Positions 51,400 through 60,086 of a stretch of DNA of 64,000 nt are shown here, one piece after another. The DNA is from Paenibacillus sp. EZ-K15. GTDB taxonomy: Bacteria; Bacillota; Bacilli; Paenibacillales; Paenibacillaceae. Under the pieces are notes generated by a model. That model worked only from the letters and a program-made list of their open reading frames with translations, had not been told where the DNA came from and searched no databases. The first letter of the stretch is position 1, and each line of letters begins with the position of its first letter. The DNA lies in contig NZ_PDHM01000028.1 in NCBI RefSeq assembly GCF_002573715.1, positions 62,001 through 126,000 on the forward strand, written 5' to 3'. Position numbers and translations under genes: made by a program.

Positions 51400-53688
51400 T
51401 TAGATTCGCCTGTAGTGCCTCCACTCCTCCGGCAGCAGCATCCCATACTGGCGATTCAAAAAGCGGTCATCCACCAGCGTCAGTGTCCCGCTGTCCTGCT
51501 CTGAGCGAATCAAGCGTCCTCCGGCCTGCAGCACTTTGTTCATGCCCGGGTACACGTAGGCATAATCGTATCCCCGCTTGCCGGTACGATCGAAATAATC
51601 CTTGATGATATCATTCTCGAATGATAGCTGTGGCAATCCTACGCCGATGACCACGACACTCGACAGCCGTTCTCCCTTCAAATCAATGCCCTCGGAGAAA
51701 ATACCGCCCATTACGGCAAAGCCGATCAGCGGATCTTCCGCATCCGCCTGGAAGGCATCCAGGAATGCCTCCCGCTCCTCCTCACTCATCCCATGCCCCT
51801 GAAGCAAGGTACGTGCTCCCGGGTTCATTCTGGCAAACGCTTCATGAATATCCTGCATGTAGGGATAGGACGGCAGGAAGATCAGGGTATTCACCGGCTT
51901 TTCCTGAACCAGTGCACTCAGCATCCGCACGATGGCTTCGCTATTTCGCTCCCGATCCTTGAAGCGCGTCGATAACGGCAAAATTCGAACGTCCAATTGC
52001 TCGGAAGAGAAGGGAGAGGGAATCGAGAGGCTGTAGTCCTCTTCCTCTGCTCCCAGCATGTCGCGGTAATACCCAAGCGGCATGAGGGTTGCCGAGAAGA
52101 ATACGCTGGAGCGGTAGTTTTTTCCCGCTTGCTGGAGCAAATAAGAGGGGTCCAGACAAAACAGCTTGAGAAACACCTCGCTCTGACTCATCTCCGCATA
52201 CGTGACAAAGCGGTCGTCATACAGCTTGGAGATGCGCAGATACCCCTGCACGGCAAAATAGCACTCCAGAAGCGCATCGGCCTCATCCCCGCTCTTGCCA
52301 GTCATCAGTTCGGCCTCTGCCTGGAGCGAAAAATCCTCCAGCAGCTCCACCATCATCTCCGGCTGCTGGGACCCGACAATCCGCTCTTCCTCCCTACTAA
52401 CCTTGCGCAGCACTTTAAAGCGGTTATTCACCCGCTTCGCGGCGTTGTAAAGCGCGGGATTGCTCTCTTTGTAAGCTCGTTGCAGTTCCAGAAAAGCCGA
52501 TTTATTCAGCTCGGCTGAGAACATTCCCCGCGCCCGGTCTACCAGATTGTGTGCCTCATCAATAAGCAGCACACTGCGCTTCTTCACATCCTCCGGCATC
52601 CGCTTAAAGGATACACGCGGGTCAAACACATAGTTGTAATCGCAGATGACGGCATCAGCTGCATACGCGGCATCCAGCGAGAACTCAAACGGACACACCG
52701 TATGCTTCCGGGCGTACTCTTCAATAACGGGCCTCGTGATCAACGTTTCATGCGAGAGCAAATCCAGTATGGCGCCATTAATCCGGTCATAATAGCCCTC
52801 CGAGAACACGCAGCCCATCTGACCGCAGCCCTCAGCTTCACGGAAACAAATCTTGTCCTTCGCCGTCAGCGTGACCGTATGCATGCACAGACCTTGACGC
52901 TCCATGCGGGCCATGGCTTCCTCCGCGGTGGTTCGGGTGATCGTCTTGGCTGTCAGATAAAAAATCCGCGACAACAGGCCTTCACCGATCGCTTTAACCG
53001 AGGGAAACAGCGTGGATATCGTTTTCCCTATGCCCGTTGGCGCTTTGGTAAACAATTTCCGCCCTTCCCCAATGCTTTTATAAACAGCTCCGGCCAGCTT
53101 TCGCTGCCCCTCGCGGTAGGCGGGAAACGGAAACTTCAATTCGCGGATGCTTCGATCCCTCCGCTCGCCATGCTCCCGCAGCAGGTTGGCATAAGGCGCA
53201 TAAGCCGCCACGACCTCCAATACGAAGGATTCCAGCTGTGCAAAGCTCCATTCCTGTACGAACTGCTTCCGCTCTCCACTCGGGACTTGGAAGTAGGTTA
53301 ATCGCACCGCCATCTTCGTAATCTCATGTTGCTTCGCGTACATATAGGCATACATTTGGGCCTGCGCCCAATGAACCGGATACGAGTGCTCCGTAATCTC
53401 GCCTAAATCGCCGGAGGTCGACTTAATCTCGTCAATCATCATCCGCTCTTCCTCTTGAATCAGACCGTCACAGCGGCCTTCCACAACAAACAGAAGATCC
53501 TCGTAAGGAATCTCCACTTCAAGCTGAACTTCCTTCTGATCGTTCTCACCATAATCGCGCTGTACCTGTTGATGTGCACGGGTCCCCTCGGTAAGGGATG
53601 TCGCCGTGCGAAAACCCGAGGTAATGCTGCCGCTGCGAAAGACGTATTCCACCAGCGGCCTGACGGATATTTGAATAGTATGAGGCAT
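51400..53688 (-). CDS. PD-(D/E)XK nuclease-linked Rad3/DinG-type FeS DNA helicase
   Basis: ATP-dependent 5'-3' DNA helicase of 762 residues. The N-terminal ~180 residues look like a RecB/Cas4-type nuclease: the motif parts are Asp74 in VEGRCDGLI and Asp86-Glu87-x-Lys89 in MMIDEIKST, then a QAQMYAYMYA helix. The XPD/DinG core follows with Walker A APTGIGKT (216-223), four cysteines for a [4Fe-4S] cluster (281, 288, 293, 332), DEAH at 377-380, and C-terminal motifs including GLPQLSFEND and the motif VI-like QAGGRLIRSEQDSG. Its place is in DNA repair or replication-fork processing. The ATG at 53688 follows AAGGAGA. It is a single-gene unit. Confidence 0.9.
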   Translation of the reverse strand: MPHTIQISVRPLVEYVFRSGSITSGFRTATSLTEGTRAHQQVQRDYGENDQKEVQLEVEIPYEDLLFVVEGRCDGLIQEEERMMIDEIKSTSGDLGEITEHSYPVHWAQAQMYAYMYAKQHEITKMAVRLTYFQVPSGERKQFVQEWSFAQLESFVLEVVAAYAPYANLLREHGERRDRSIRELKFPFPAYREGQRKLAGAVYKSIGEGRKLFTKAPTGIGKTISTLFPSVKAIGEGLLSRIFYLTAKTITRTTAEEAMARMERQGLCMHTVTLTAKDKICFREAEGCGQMGCVFSEGYYDRINGAILDLLSHETLITRPVIEEYARKHTVCPFEFSLDAAYAADAVICDYNYVFDPRVSFKRMPEDVKKRSVLLIDEAHNLVDRARGMFSAELNKSAFLELQRAYKESNPALYNAAKRVNNRFKVLRKVSREEERIVGSQQPEMMVELLEDFSLQAEAELMTGKSGDEADALLECYFAVQGYLRISKLYDDRFVTYAEMSQSEVFLKLFCLDPSYLLQQAGKNYRSSVFFSATLMPLGYYRDMLGAEEEDYSLSIPSPFSSEQLDVRILPLSTRFKDRERNSEAIVRMLSALVQEKPVNTLIFLPSYPYMQDIHEAFARMNPGARTLLQGHGMSEEEREAFLDAFQADAEDPLIGFAVMGGIFSEGIDLKGERLSSVVVIGVGLPQLSFENDIIKDYFDRTGKRGYDYAYVYPGMNKVLQAGGRLIRSEQDSGTLTLVDDRFLNRQYGMLLPEEWRHYRRI

Positions 53689-53773
53689 GATGGTCTCCTT
53701 CGTTCATGTTCTATGAAGGGTATTATACCAAACATTCGTTCCTGAAAGCGAAGCATCCATCTTCATTCGGCAA

Positions 53774-53822
53774 CAAAAAAGCGTGCAGACGGCATCCTGA
53801 CAGGATAGCGTTCTGCACGCTG
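53774..53822 (-). terminator. Terminator of pdaA
   Basis: AGCGTGCAGA/TCTGCACGCT stem with an inner ATCCT/AGGAT hairpin, followed on the minus strand by TTTTTTG, 15 nt past the stop. Confidence 0.9.
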
Positions 53823-53836
53823 TATGCAACAAACAT

Positions 53837-54631
53837 TTACGGGGCTTTCTTCTGCATCTGATCCAAACTCTTGAACTCGTACCCCCGGTTCTTGGCTTCG
53901 TCAATGATCCGCCCAAGCGCCTCGGTATTGTCCTTGGAGATCGAGTGCAGCAGAATCACAGCGCCCGGGTGGAGCTGCGCGGTTACCTTATCATAAGCAT
54001 ACTGCGCACCGCGCTGGGACTTCACGTCCCAATCCATATACGCGAGCGACCAGAAGACATTGGTATAACCCAATTGTTGGCTGGTCGCCAACGACCGCTC
54101 ATCGAAAATGCCGCGCGGTGTACGCAAATATTTCATATCCGGTTGGCCGGTTATGCGCATAACCTCCTTCTTCACCCGCTCCAGTTCCTCGGTTAGCTTC
54201 TCTGCCGAGATCGTGGTCACATCCGGATGATTCCAGGAATGGTTGCCGATAATGTGTCCCTCCGCCGTCATCCGCTTCAGCAGATCTTCCTGTGTCTTTA
54301 CGTAGTGTCCGGTCACGAAAAAGGTGGCAGGCACCTTCTTCTCTTTGAGCGTATCCAGGATACGGGAGGTATATCCGTTCTCGTATCCGTTATCGAACGT
54401 AAGATAAAGCTCCTTCTGCTCGGCATCGCCCATGAAGATCGCGCCGTATTTTTGCAGAAGCTCCTTAAAACCCTCCTCATTGATGGAAGGCAGCTGGCCA
54501 TTGACACTTTTTTTGAATCCAAAATGAAACGGACCGCTTCCTACTGCCAAAGCCGCTCCCGATATGGACAGCATCACCGCCAAGCTCATCAGAAGCGCAA
54601 AGGCCGACCGAAGGATATCGCGTTTCTTCAT
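53837..54631 (-). CDS. pdaA: Polysaccharide deacetylase, PdaA-like (muramic delta-lactam synthesis)
   Basis: Exported NodB-fold deacetylase of 264 residues. B. subtilis PdaA (263 residues) deacetylates muramic acid during cortex synthesis so the delta-lactam recognised by germination enzymes can form. Visible: signal peptide (RSAFALLMSLAVMLSISGAALA), a KKSVNGQLPSI segment, metal motif LYLTFDNGYENG (Asp), HSWNHPD (two His), catalytic region RTPRGIF and VILLHSISKDN. The length and the TFDNGYE variant match PdaA rather than PdaB. The start at 54631 follows AAGGAG. With the gerA operon, it is direct evidence of a spore former. Confidence 0.93.
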   Translation of the reverse strand: MKKRDILRSAFALLMSLAVMLSISGAALAVGSGPFHFGFKKSVNGQLPSINEEGFKELLQKYGAIFMGDAEQKELYLTFDNGYENGYTSRILDTLKEKKVPATFFVTGHYVKTQEDLLKRMTAEGHIIGNHSWNHPDVTTISAEKLTEELERVKKEVMRITGQPDMKYLRTPRGIFDERSLATSQQLGYTNVFWSLAYMDWDVKSQRGAQYAYDKVTAQLHPGAVILLHSISKDNTEALGRIIDEAKNRGYEFKSLDQMQKKAP

Positions 54632-54772
54632 ATCCGTTCTCTCCTTCTTGTTGTGATATGGATTGATTCCCCTCATGAAAGACGTACAAGGGTTGCATCA
54701 CCTAATATCCCACAAATCGGAGCAAACTATGTGCTAGCCAAAGAAGGCCCTGTCACAGGATGTAGCAGGGTT

Positions 54773-55816
54773 TCACGTGATCTTGATCAATCGGCCTTTC
54801 TGGTGACTTTGCAGTGCATACTCAATCATACGGATGACATTACGGGCTTCTTCAGGCTGAACGGGTAACGGGCCATCCTTAAGAATCGCTTCAGCCAAAC
54901 CCTGATAAAAGGCCTGATAACGTCCCGGCAGCGTCTCAATCTCGCCCTGAACCGCCAGCCCGCTCAGCTCAGTAGCAAGCTCCCCGTACTGGTCCGGCTG
55001 GTCTTCACCCCAGCCCGCATCCCCCGGGTGCATTCCCTGCTTCAGCTGGCCTTCCTGAGGGTCTGTTCCATATTTCAGGAAGCTTCCTTTATCCCCGTGC
55101 AGCTCGAATTTTGGGCCGGCTTGCCGGACCAGCGAGCCGGAATGCAGAATAACGCGAAACGTTTTGTAACCCAGCACCAGGTGAAAATAATCATGGGTTT
55201 TGGACCCTTTGCGCTCCGTTCTCAAATCCGCCCACAGCGTCTCCGGCAGACCGAACAGGAACAGCGCCTGATCAAGCAGATGCGAACCCAAATCGTACAG
55301 GATGCCGGACCCGGGAATCCCCTGTTCCCTCCACCGCTCCGATTGCACTTCCGGACGGTAACGGCTGAACTGCGATTGATAAATGGATAGCTTCCCGAGC
55401 GCTCCCGTCTCCAGCAGGTTGCGGACGGTCAGAAAGTCATTGTCCCAGCGGCGGTTGTGATATACCGTCAGCAGAACTCCCTTCTGCTTCGCCAGATCAA
55501 TCAGCTGGTCCGCTTCTGCGGATGTTACGGTAAACGGCTTCTCGACGACCACATGTTTACCGGCCTCGATGGCTAACCGAGTATATTCGTAATGCGTTGC
55601 ATTCGGACTCGTAATGATGACAACATCAATATCCGGATTAGACAAAAGCTCATCCACGCTATCGACAACCGCCGTATCAGGCAAATCATTATGAACCTTG
55701 TCCGGATCTGATGACACGACCGTGTGGACTTTGTAATCCGGCACGCTTCTCAGGATAGGTGCATGAAACACCGACCCGGACAGGCCGTAGCCGATGATTC
55801 CCGCTTGTATTGCCAT
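54773..55816 (-). CDS. iolW: Gfo/Idh/MocA oxidoreductase, scyllo-inositol dehydrogenase IolW-like
   Basis: NAD(P)-dependent dehydrogenase of 347 residues. The Rossmann part has AGIIGYGLSGSVFHAP at the start and VVVEKPFT, with Lys near residue 94. The catalytic/substrate part has LTVYHNRRWDNDF and GILYDLGSHLLDQAL with the Asp/His pair. This agrees closely with B. subtilis IolW (YvaA), a NADP-dependent scyllo-inositol 2-dehydrogenase, as I remember it. IolW stands apart from the main iol operon there too. The start has GAGGAGG upstream. A weak hairpin at about 54744-54772 may terminate it. Confidence 0.88.
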   Translation of the reverse strand: MAIQAGIIGYGLSGSVFHAPILRSVPDYKVHTVVSSDPDKVHNDLPDTAVVDSVDELLSNPDIDVVIITSPNATHYEYTRLAIEAGKHVVVEKPFTVTSAEADQLIDLAKQKGVLLTVYHNRRWDNDFLTVRNLLETGALGKLSIYQSQFSRYRPEVQSERWREQGIPGSGILYDLGSHLLDQALFLFGLPETLWADLRTERKGSKTHDYFHLVLGYKTFRVILHSGSLVRQAGPKFELHGDKGSFLKYGTDPQEGQLKQGMHPGDAGWGEDQPDQYGELATELSGLAVQGEIETLPGRYQAFYQGLAEAILKDGPLPVQPEEARNVIRMIEYALQSHQKGRLIKIT

Positions 55817-55912
55817 AAAGCAAGCCTCCTCTTCCCATGGTTCTATGTTGATTCGATATGTATCGCTTTGATTCCTTGCAACATCTTAACATTCCGCAAA
55901 TATTTTACAACC

Positions 55913-55959
55913 TCAAATAATACAGCCGCCTGCACATTTATCACTGTGCAGGCGGCTGC
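55913..55959 (-). terminator. Terminator of the KatX-like catalase gene
   Basis: A 14-bp perfect stem CAGCCGCCTGCACA/TGTGCAGGCGGCTG is followed on the minus strand by TATTATTTG, about 55 nt past the stop. Confidence 0.88.
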
Positions 55960-56011
55960 TCAATTGCCATTGCAAAAGATAACCTGGAGACCTCTACCGG
56001 CTTAGCAGATT

Positions 56012-57634
56012 TTAGTAAGGGTCCGCCTCATGGCCCATGCGGTTAGCATCCTCAACCGCCTGCTCCCGGTCGGGCTCGTTCGAGCCCTTTCTGGCCTGCT
56101 CGAGTCCTTCCCGTACGCGGCGTCCATATTCCTCATCCGCATTCGTAAAATATTCCACCATCTTGTCTTGAATCCGGATATCACATTGGATGAGCGCACC
56201 CACCAGATTGCTAATCAAGTCGTTTCGCTCCCAATCCTCAAAGGCTCTGTACGTATCCCCGGCCTGCTTGAAGTCCAGCGGACGGTCCAGCTTCTGCCGG
56301 ACGAGGTTGGCATCATAATGGGGCTGATGCGGTTTTGCGGTCTGCGAGGCTTCCACTAAACCGTCGGTCATGGAAGGCTCGTAATCCACATGCGGGCTTT
56401 GCCCTGGTGCCTTATCCACGTAATAAGACATCTGCCCGCCGCGCTGGTTGGTAGCGACCCGCTTCTTCGGCGCATTGATTGGCAGCTGCAGGTAGTTGGT
56501 GCCCACCCGATGCCGCTGGGTATCCGAGTAAGAAAATGTGCGACCTTGGAGCATCTTGTCGTCCGAGAAATCGAGTCCATCCACCAGCACGCCCGTGCCG
56601 AAGGCCGCTTGCTCCACTTCGTTATAGTAGTTCTCCGGATTGCGGTTCAGCACCATTTTGCCCACCTTCAGGAAGGGGAATTGATCTGCCGGCCACAGCT
56701 TGGTTGCATCAAGCGGATCAAATTCCAGCTCCGGATGTTCATCATCGCTCATAATCTGAACGCATAGCTCCCATTCCGGATAATCCCCGCGTTCAATGGC
56801 CTCATATAAATCCTGTGTTGCGTGGCTGTCATTCATGGCCTGGATCTTGTTTGCTTCTTCCTGCGTGAGGTTCTTAATGCCTTGCTTGAGCGGCTCCCAA
56901 TGGTATTTGATCAGCACACTATGGCCATCTGCATTGACCCATTTGTATGTATTCACACCTGAGCCCTGCATTTGGCGGTAGTTAGCCGGAATGCCCCATG
57001 GGGAGAAGACAAACGTGATCATATGCGTCGCTTCCGGGGAACGGGATACAAAGTCGAACATGCCGACTGGACCCGGAACGTTGGATACTGGATCCGGCTT
57101 GAACGCATGAACCATGTCCGGAAACTTGAGCGGATCGCGGATAAAAAATATTTTCAGGTTATTGCCAACCAAATCCCAGTTGCCTTCTTCGGTGTAGAAT
57201 TTCACGGCAAACCCGCGCGGATCCCGAAGCGTTTCAGGTGAGCCGGAACCGTGGATAACGGTTGAGAACCGGACAAACACCGGTGTACGCTTGCCTTCAA
57301 CCTGAAACAGCTTGGCCCGGGTATACTTCGAAACAGGCTCATCGCCTACTTTCCCGTATGCTTCGAAGTAACCGTGAGCTCCAGCACCCCGTGCATGCAC
57401 GACGCGCTCCGGAATGCGTTCCCGGTCAAAGTGCGTGATCTTCTCCAGATAATGATAATTCTCCAGGGTCATCGGACCCCGATTCCCTACCGTTCTCACA
57501 TTCTGATTATCCGAAATAGGATGTCCCTGACGATTAGTCAGCGTATCCTCCCGCTCCGTCTCGCCGCGGTTCTGGGCAAAGCCTTCCCGACCTGGGTTCG
57601 TTCCATTATTACCATCATGTTCCTGGCCACTCAC
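56012..57634 (-). CDS. katX: Second heme catalase, KatX-like
   Basis: Monofunctional heme catalase of about 540 residues, longer than katA in the same window. The catalytic His is in RIPERVVHARGAGAHG, the Asn in WDLVGNNLKIFFIRDPLKFPD and the heme Tyr in RTFSYSDTQRHRVG. An N-terminal Asn/Gly/Arg-rich stretch of about 40 residues and a C-terminal tail (EQARKGSNEPDREQAVEDANR) set it apart from KatA. B. subtilis KatX, the spore catalase, is about 547 residues and has similar extensions. I chose the GTG at 57634, with AAGGAGG 10 nt before; the ATG 9 nt upstream is too near that site. A sigma-F/G-like promoter is visible upstream. Confidence 0.9.
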   Translation of the reverse strand: MSGQEHDGNNGTNPGREGFAQNRGETEREDTLTNRQGHPISDNQNVRTVGNRGPMTLENYHYLEKITHFDRERIPERVVHARGAGAHGYFEAYGKVGDEPVSKYTRAKLFQVEGKRTPVFVRFSTVIHGSGSPETLRDPRGFAVKFYTEEGNWDLVGNNLKIFFIRDPLKFPDMVHAFKPDPVSNVPGPVGMFDFVSRSPEATHMITFVFSPWGIPANYRQMQGSGVNTYKWVNADGHSVLIKYHWEPLKQGIKNLTQEEANKIQAMNDSHATQDLYEAIERGDYPEWELCVQIMSDDEHPELEFDPLDATKLWPADQFPFLKVGKMVLNRNPENYYNEVEQAAFGTGVLVDGLDFSDDKMLQGRTFSYSDTQRHRVGTNYLQLPINAPKKRVATNQRGGQMSYYVDKAPGQSPHVDYEPSMTDGLVEASQTAKPHQPHYDANLVRQKLDRPLDFKQAGDTYRAFEDWERNDLISNLVGALIQCDIRIQDKMVEYFTNADEEYGRRVREGLEQARKGSNEPDREQAVEDANRMGHEADPY

Positions 57635-57688
57635 GAATGTCATTCCTCCTTGGATATAAGGCTTGTAAAATGGTTCTCTTATTATGGA

Positions 57689-57717
57689 TATTATGTCCAA
57701 GGCGTGAAAATGTATGA
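57689..57717 (-). promoter_or_regulatory. Possible forespore (sigma-F/G) promoter of katX
   Basis: On the minus strand TCATA (57713-57717), 14-bp spacer, GGACATAATA (57689-57698). The second part fits the sigma-F -10 GGNNANANTT at all but one fixed position; the first fits GYATA at 4 of 5. The spacing is slightly short. B. subtilis katX is known to be sigma-F controlled. Confidence 0.35.
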
Positions 57718-57741
57718 AATGCCCCTTAATTTGAAACAAAC

Positions 57742-58632
57742 TTAATCCTGCTCACCCAATAGAGCGCGGGTAAAGCTGATCCATTCCCTGACGGCAAAGG
57801 ACAGATACCGGTCCTTCCTCCAGATCATTCCGAGCTGCCAGGGAATGGACGGGTTGTCCAGCGGCAGTATCGTCACGCGCGAAGAATCGATTTCCTTACA
57901 GATCGTCTCTGGCAGCAGTGCAATGCCCAGATTGGCGGCCACCATGCCGCTGATGAGATCCCACTGCGAGCTTTCATAGACCACCCTTGGTTCGAAGCCC
58001 GCGCTGACGCATTCGCGGATGATCCGGTCATGCAGCGTAAAATCCTCTCGAAACAACACAAATGCCTCGTCGGCTAGCTCATTCAGGTGTACATGATCTC
58101 TGCCTGCCAGCCGGTGGGACGGGTGGAGTAGCAGATTCAGCTTCTCTTTCACAAAGGAATAATAGTGGAATACATCCTCATTGACCGGCAGCACCGCGAC
58201 TCCGATATCGGTCTGACCGCTTTCCACATCCGCTTCGACCTTCTTGGCGCCATCCTCAATCAGCTGAATAGTAATCTTCGGATATTCCCGGTGGAACTGC
58301 CCGATCACCTCAGGGAAAAAGCTTGAGCCTACCATAGGTGGAAGCCCGATCCGAAGATGGCCGCGCTTCAGGTTCATGAGATCCTCCAGCTCGGCCGATA
58401 CCCGCTGAAAGGAATCCACCATCTGCTGCGCCTGCTGATACATGATATGACCCGCATCCGTCAGCTCAATCCGCTTGCCCTGCCGGTAGAACAAGGTTAC
58501 GCCCCACTCGTCCTCCATGTTGCGAATCGTTTTGCTGATCGTTGGCTGCGTAATATACAGCTTCTCGGCGGCCTTGGTGAAGCTTTGGTTCCTCGCTACC
58601 TCAAGAAAATACTCCAGGTGCCGTATATCCAT
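57742..58632 (-). CDS. cidR: LysR-family regulator of the cid genes
   Basis: LysR-type regulator of 296 residues. The N-terminal winged helix is MDIRHLEYFLEVARNQSFTKAAEKLYITQPTISKTI in outline (residues 1-36 region), and the C-terminal effector domain covers about 90-295. It is divergent from cidA and cidB, the order of CidR with CidAB in staphylococci and of YwbI with YwbHG in B. subtilis. CidR types respond to acetate or overflow metabolism, and so the same is likely here. A 26-bp inverted repeat between the genes is a likely binding site. The start follows GGAGGG by 8 nt. Confidence 0.92.
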   Translation of the reverse strand: MDIRHLEYFLEVARNQSFTKAAEKLYITQPTISKTIRNMEDEWGVTLFYRQGKRIELTDAGHIMYQQAQQMVDSFQRVSAELEDLMNLKRGHLRIGLPPMVGSSFFPEVIGQFHREYPKITIQLIEDGAKKVEADVESGQTDIGVAVLPVNEDVFHYYSFVKEKLNLLLHPSHRLAGRDHVHLNELADEAFVLFREDFTLHDRIIRECVSAGFEPRVVYESSQWDLISGMVAANLGIALLPETICKEIDSSRVTILPLDNPSIPWQLGMIWRKDRYLSFAVREWISFTRALLGEQD

Positions 58633-58672
58633 CCGATATTCCCTCCGGTTTCTTCTATGTATAGATAAATGG

Positions 58673-58698
58673 AATGCATCTCATTCGATATATGCATT
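58673..58698. promoter_or_regulatory. Inverted repeat, likely CidR operator
   Basis: AATGCAT (58673) and ATGCATT (58692) are perfect arms 12 nt apart. The site ends at the -35 of the cidA promoter, the usual place for a LysR activator. Confidence 0.55.
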
Positions 58699-58726
58699 TT
58701 ACCTATGAAAATTATCGTTGTAAAAT
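58698..58726 (+). promoter_or_regulatory. cidAB promoter
   Basis: TTTACC, 17-bp spacer, TAAAAT. The -35 is weak, as expected for an activated promoter. Confidence 0.5.
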
Positions 58727-58758
58727 TTCATTAACAATGAAAATAAAGGAGTCCGGTC

Positions 58759-59130
58759 ATGATCAACATGTTGAAAGGAACACTCCAAGTGGCCGGTTTC
58801 ATGCTTCTTTCCTTAGGGATGGATCAACTGGCCGCTTGGCTGAATATAGGGATTCCAGGCAGCATTCTCGGAATCGTTGTGTTGTTTATACTTCTCGAAA
58901 CCAAAGTCCTCCGCCTGGAGTGGATTGAGCTTGGCGCCAATTGGCTGCTCGCCGAATTGCTGCTGTTCTTCATCCCTGCAGCGGTCGGCATCATGAAATA
59001 TTTCCCAATGCTGGAGGCCGAAGGACTCCAGATTCTGGCCGTGGTTTTGTTCAGCACCGTCATTGTGATGGTCAGCTCTGGACTGACTGCCGGCTTCATC
59101 TCATCCAGAAAGGATCGTAAAACATCATGA
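58759..59130 (+). CDS. cidA: CidA/LrgA family holin-like protein
   Basis: Small membrane protein of 123 residues with four segments, typical of CidA/LrgA: MLLSLGMDQLAAWLNIGIPGSILGIVVLFILL and WLLAELLLFFIPAAVGIMKYFPML in outline. The family acts on murein hydrolase activity, cell lysis and overflow-metabolite transport (acetate, pyruvate). AAGGAG lies 8 nt before the ATG. It overlaps cidB by 4 nt (ATGA). Confidence 0.93.
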   Translation: MINMLKGTLQVAGFMLLSLGMDQLAAWLNIGIPGSILGIVVLFILLETKVLRLEWIELGANWLLAELLLFFIPAAVGIMKYFPMLEAEGLQILAVVLFSTVIVMVSSGLTAGFISSRKDRKTS

Positions 59131-59816
59131 ACATCCTGCTGACGGTCATTCTCGGTTTATTGTTGACGGTCGGGATTTATGGGGGAGCCAAAAGACTTTA
59201 TCGCCGCCTGCCAAAGGTCTATTTATCGCCGCTCCTGATCACCCCGGTACTGATTGTTGTGATATTGACACAAACAGGGGTATCCTATGAATCATACAAT
59301 GAAGGAGCGCAGTGGATCAGCAAGCTGCTTGGACCGGCTACAATCGCTTTTGCCGTGCCTTTGTACAAAAACTTCCAGACTCTTAAAAAGCATGCGGCCG
59401 AAATTATGCTCAGCGTGCTGACCGGATCGGTACTGGCCATGTTATCCTCTGCAGTTCTTGCTAAATGGATGCACCTGAACAGCTCGCTGGCCACCAGTCT
59501 CGTCCCGCGCTCCATCACAACGCCCATTGCCATGAACGTCTCCGAGGTCATTGGGGGCGTGCCGAACATGACCGCCGTCTTCGTTATTATGACCGGGATT
59601 CTAGGCTCCATGATCGGGCCCGCGGTCATGCGAATCTTCCGGATTCGGGGCGATATTGCACGTGGTGTGCTGTTTGGGACCAGCGCCCATGGAACCGGCA
59701 CCTCCAAGGCATTCGAATTCAGCTCCCTTTCGGGAACGATCTCCAGCATTTCGATGATCGTCGCTGCTCTCTTCACCCTCGGAACCGCACCGCTGATCAT
59801 GTCTTTTCTTTATTAA
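59127..59816 (+). CDS. cidB: CidB/LrgB family membrane protein
   Basis: Integral membrane protein of 229 residues, about seven segments. LrgB/CidB signatures: LLGPATIAFAVPLYKN near residue 67, LVPRSITTPIAMNVSEVIGG at about 143-162 and GTSAHGTGTSKAFEFSSLSG at about 190-209. Works with CidA as a membrane complex; in other bacteria such pairs export or import small acids. Named cid, not lrg, because of the divergent CidR-type gene instead of a LytSR system. Confidence 0.93.
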   Translation: MNILLTVILGLLLTVGIYGGAKRLYRRLPKVYLSPLLITPVLIVVILTQTGVSYESYNEGAQWISKLLGPATIAFAVPLYKNFQTLKKHAAEIMLSVLTGSVLAMLSSAVLAKWMHLNSSLATSLVPRSITTPIAMNVSEVIGGVPNMTAVFVIMTGILGSMIGPAVMRIFRIRGDIARGVLFGTSAHGTGTSKAFEFSSLSGTISSISMIVAALFTLGTAPLIMSFLY

Positions 59817-59835
59817 TATTTGCTAAGCCCCTGAC

Positions 59836-59863
59836 AAAACCGGCGATGGCCGGTTTTTTCGTT
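59836..59863 (+). terminator. Terminator of cidAB
   Basis: AAAACCGGC-GAT-GCCGGTTTT with following TTTTCG, about 20 nt past the stop. Confidence 0.9.
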
Positions 59864-59910
59864 GTCTTTTTTGTGTTGTTATAAGAAGCTTATGGACTTA
59901 CTTTAACTCT

Positions 59911-59939
59911 TTGACAACCTCCTCCGAAGAGGTCATAAT
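59911..59939 (+). promoter_or_regulatory. ltaS promoter with inverted repeat in the spacer
   Basis: TTGACA, 17-bp spacer, CATAAT. The spacer itself holds ACCTC/GAGGT arms separated by 7 nt, a possible repressor site. The leader would be about 140 nt and holds nothing else recognised. Confidence 0.65.
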
Positions 59940-60086
59940 TAGTTCTGTTCATTCATTTTGTAAAATAAATGGTATACAGAATGTATATCAACAGTAAGAA
60001 TAACGTCTATCGATTCTTAAATAACGAATGGCCGCTGGAGTTTTCGGAAATAGGGTTACGGCGGCATTGGAAGGAAGGCGATACAG

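Noticed and set aside
52549..53301. 250-codon plus-strand frame
   Set aside because: Antisense to the FeS helicase core.
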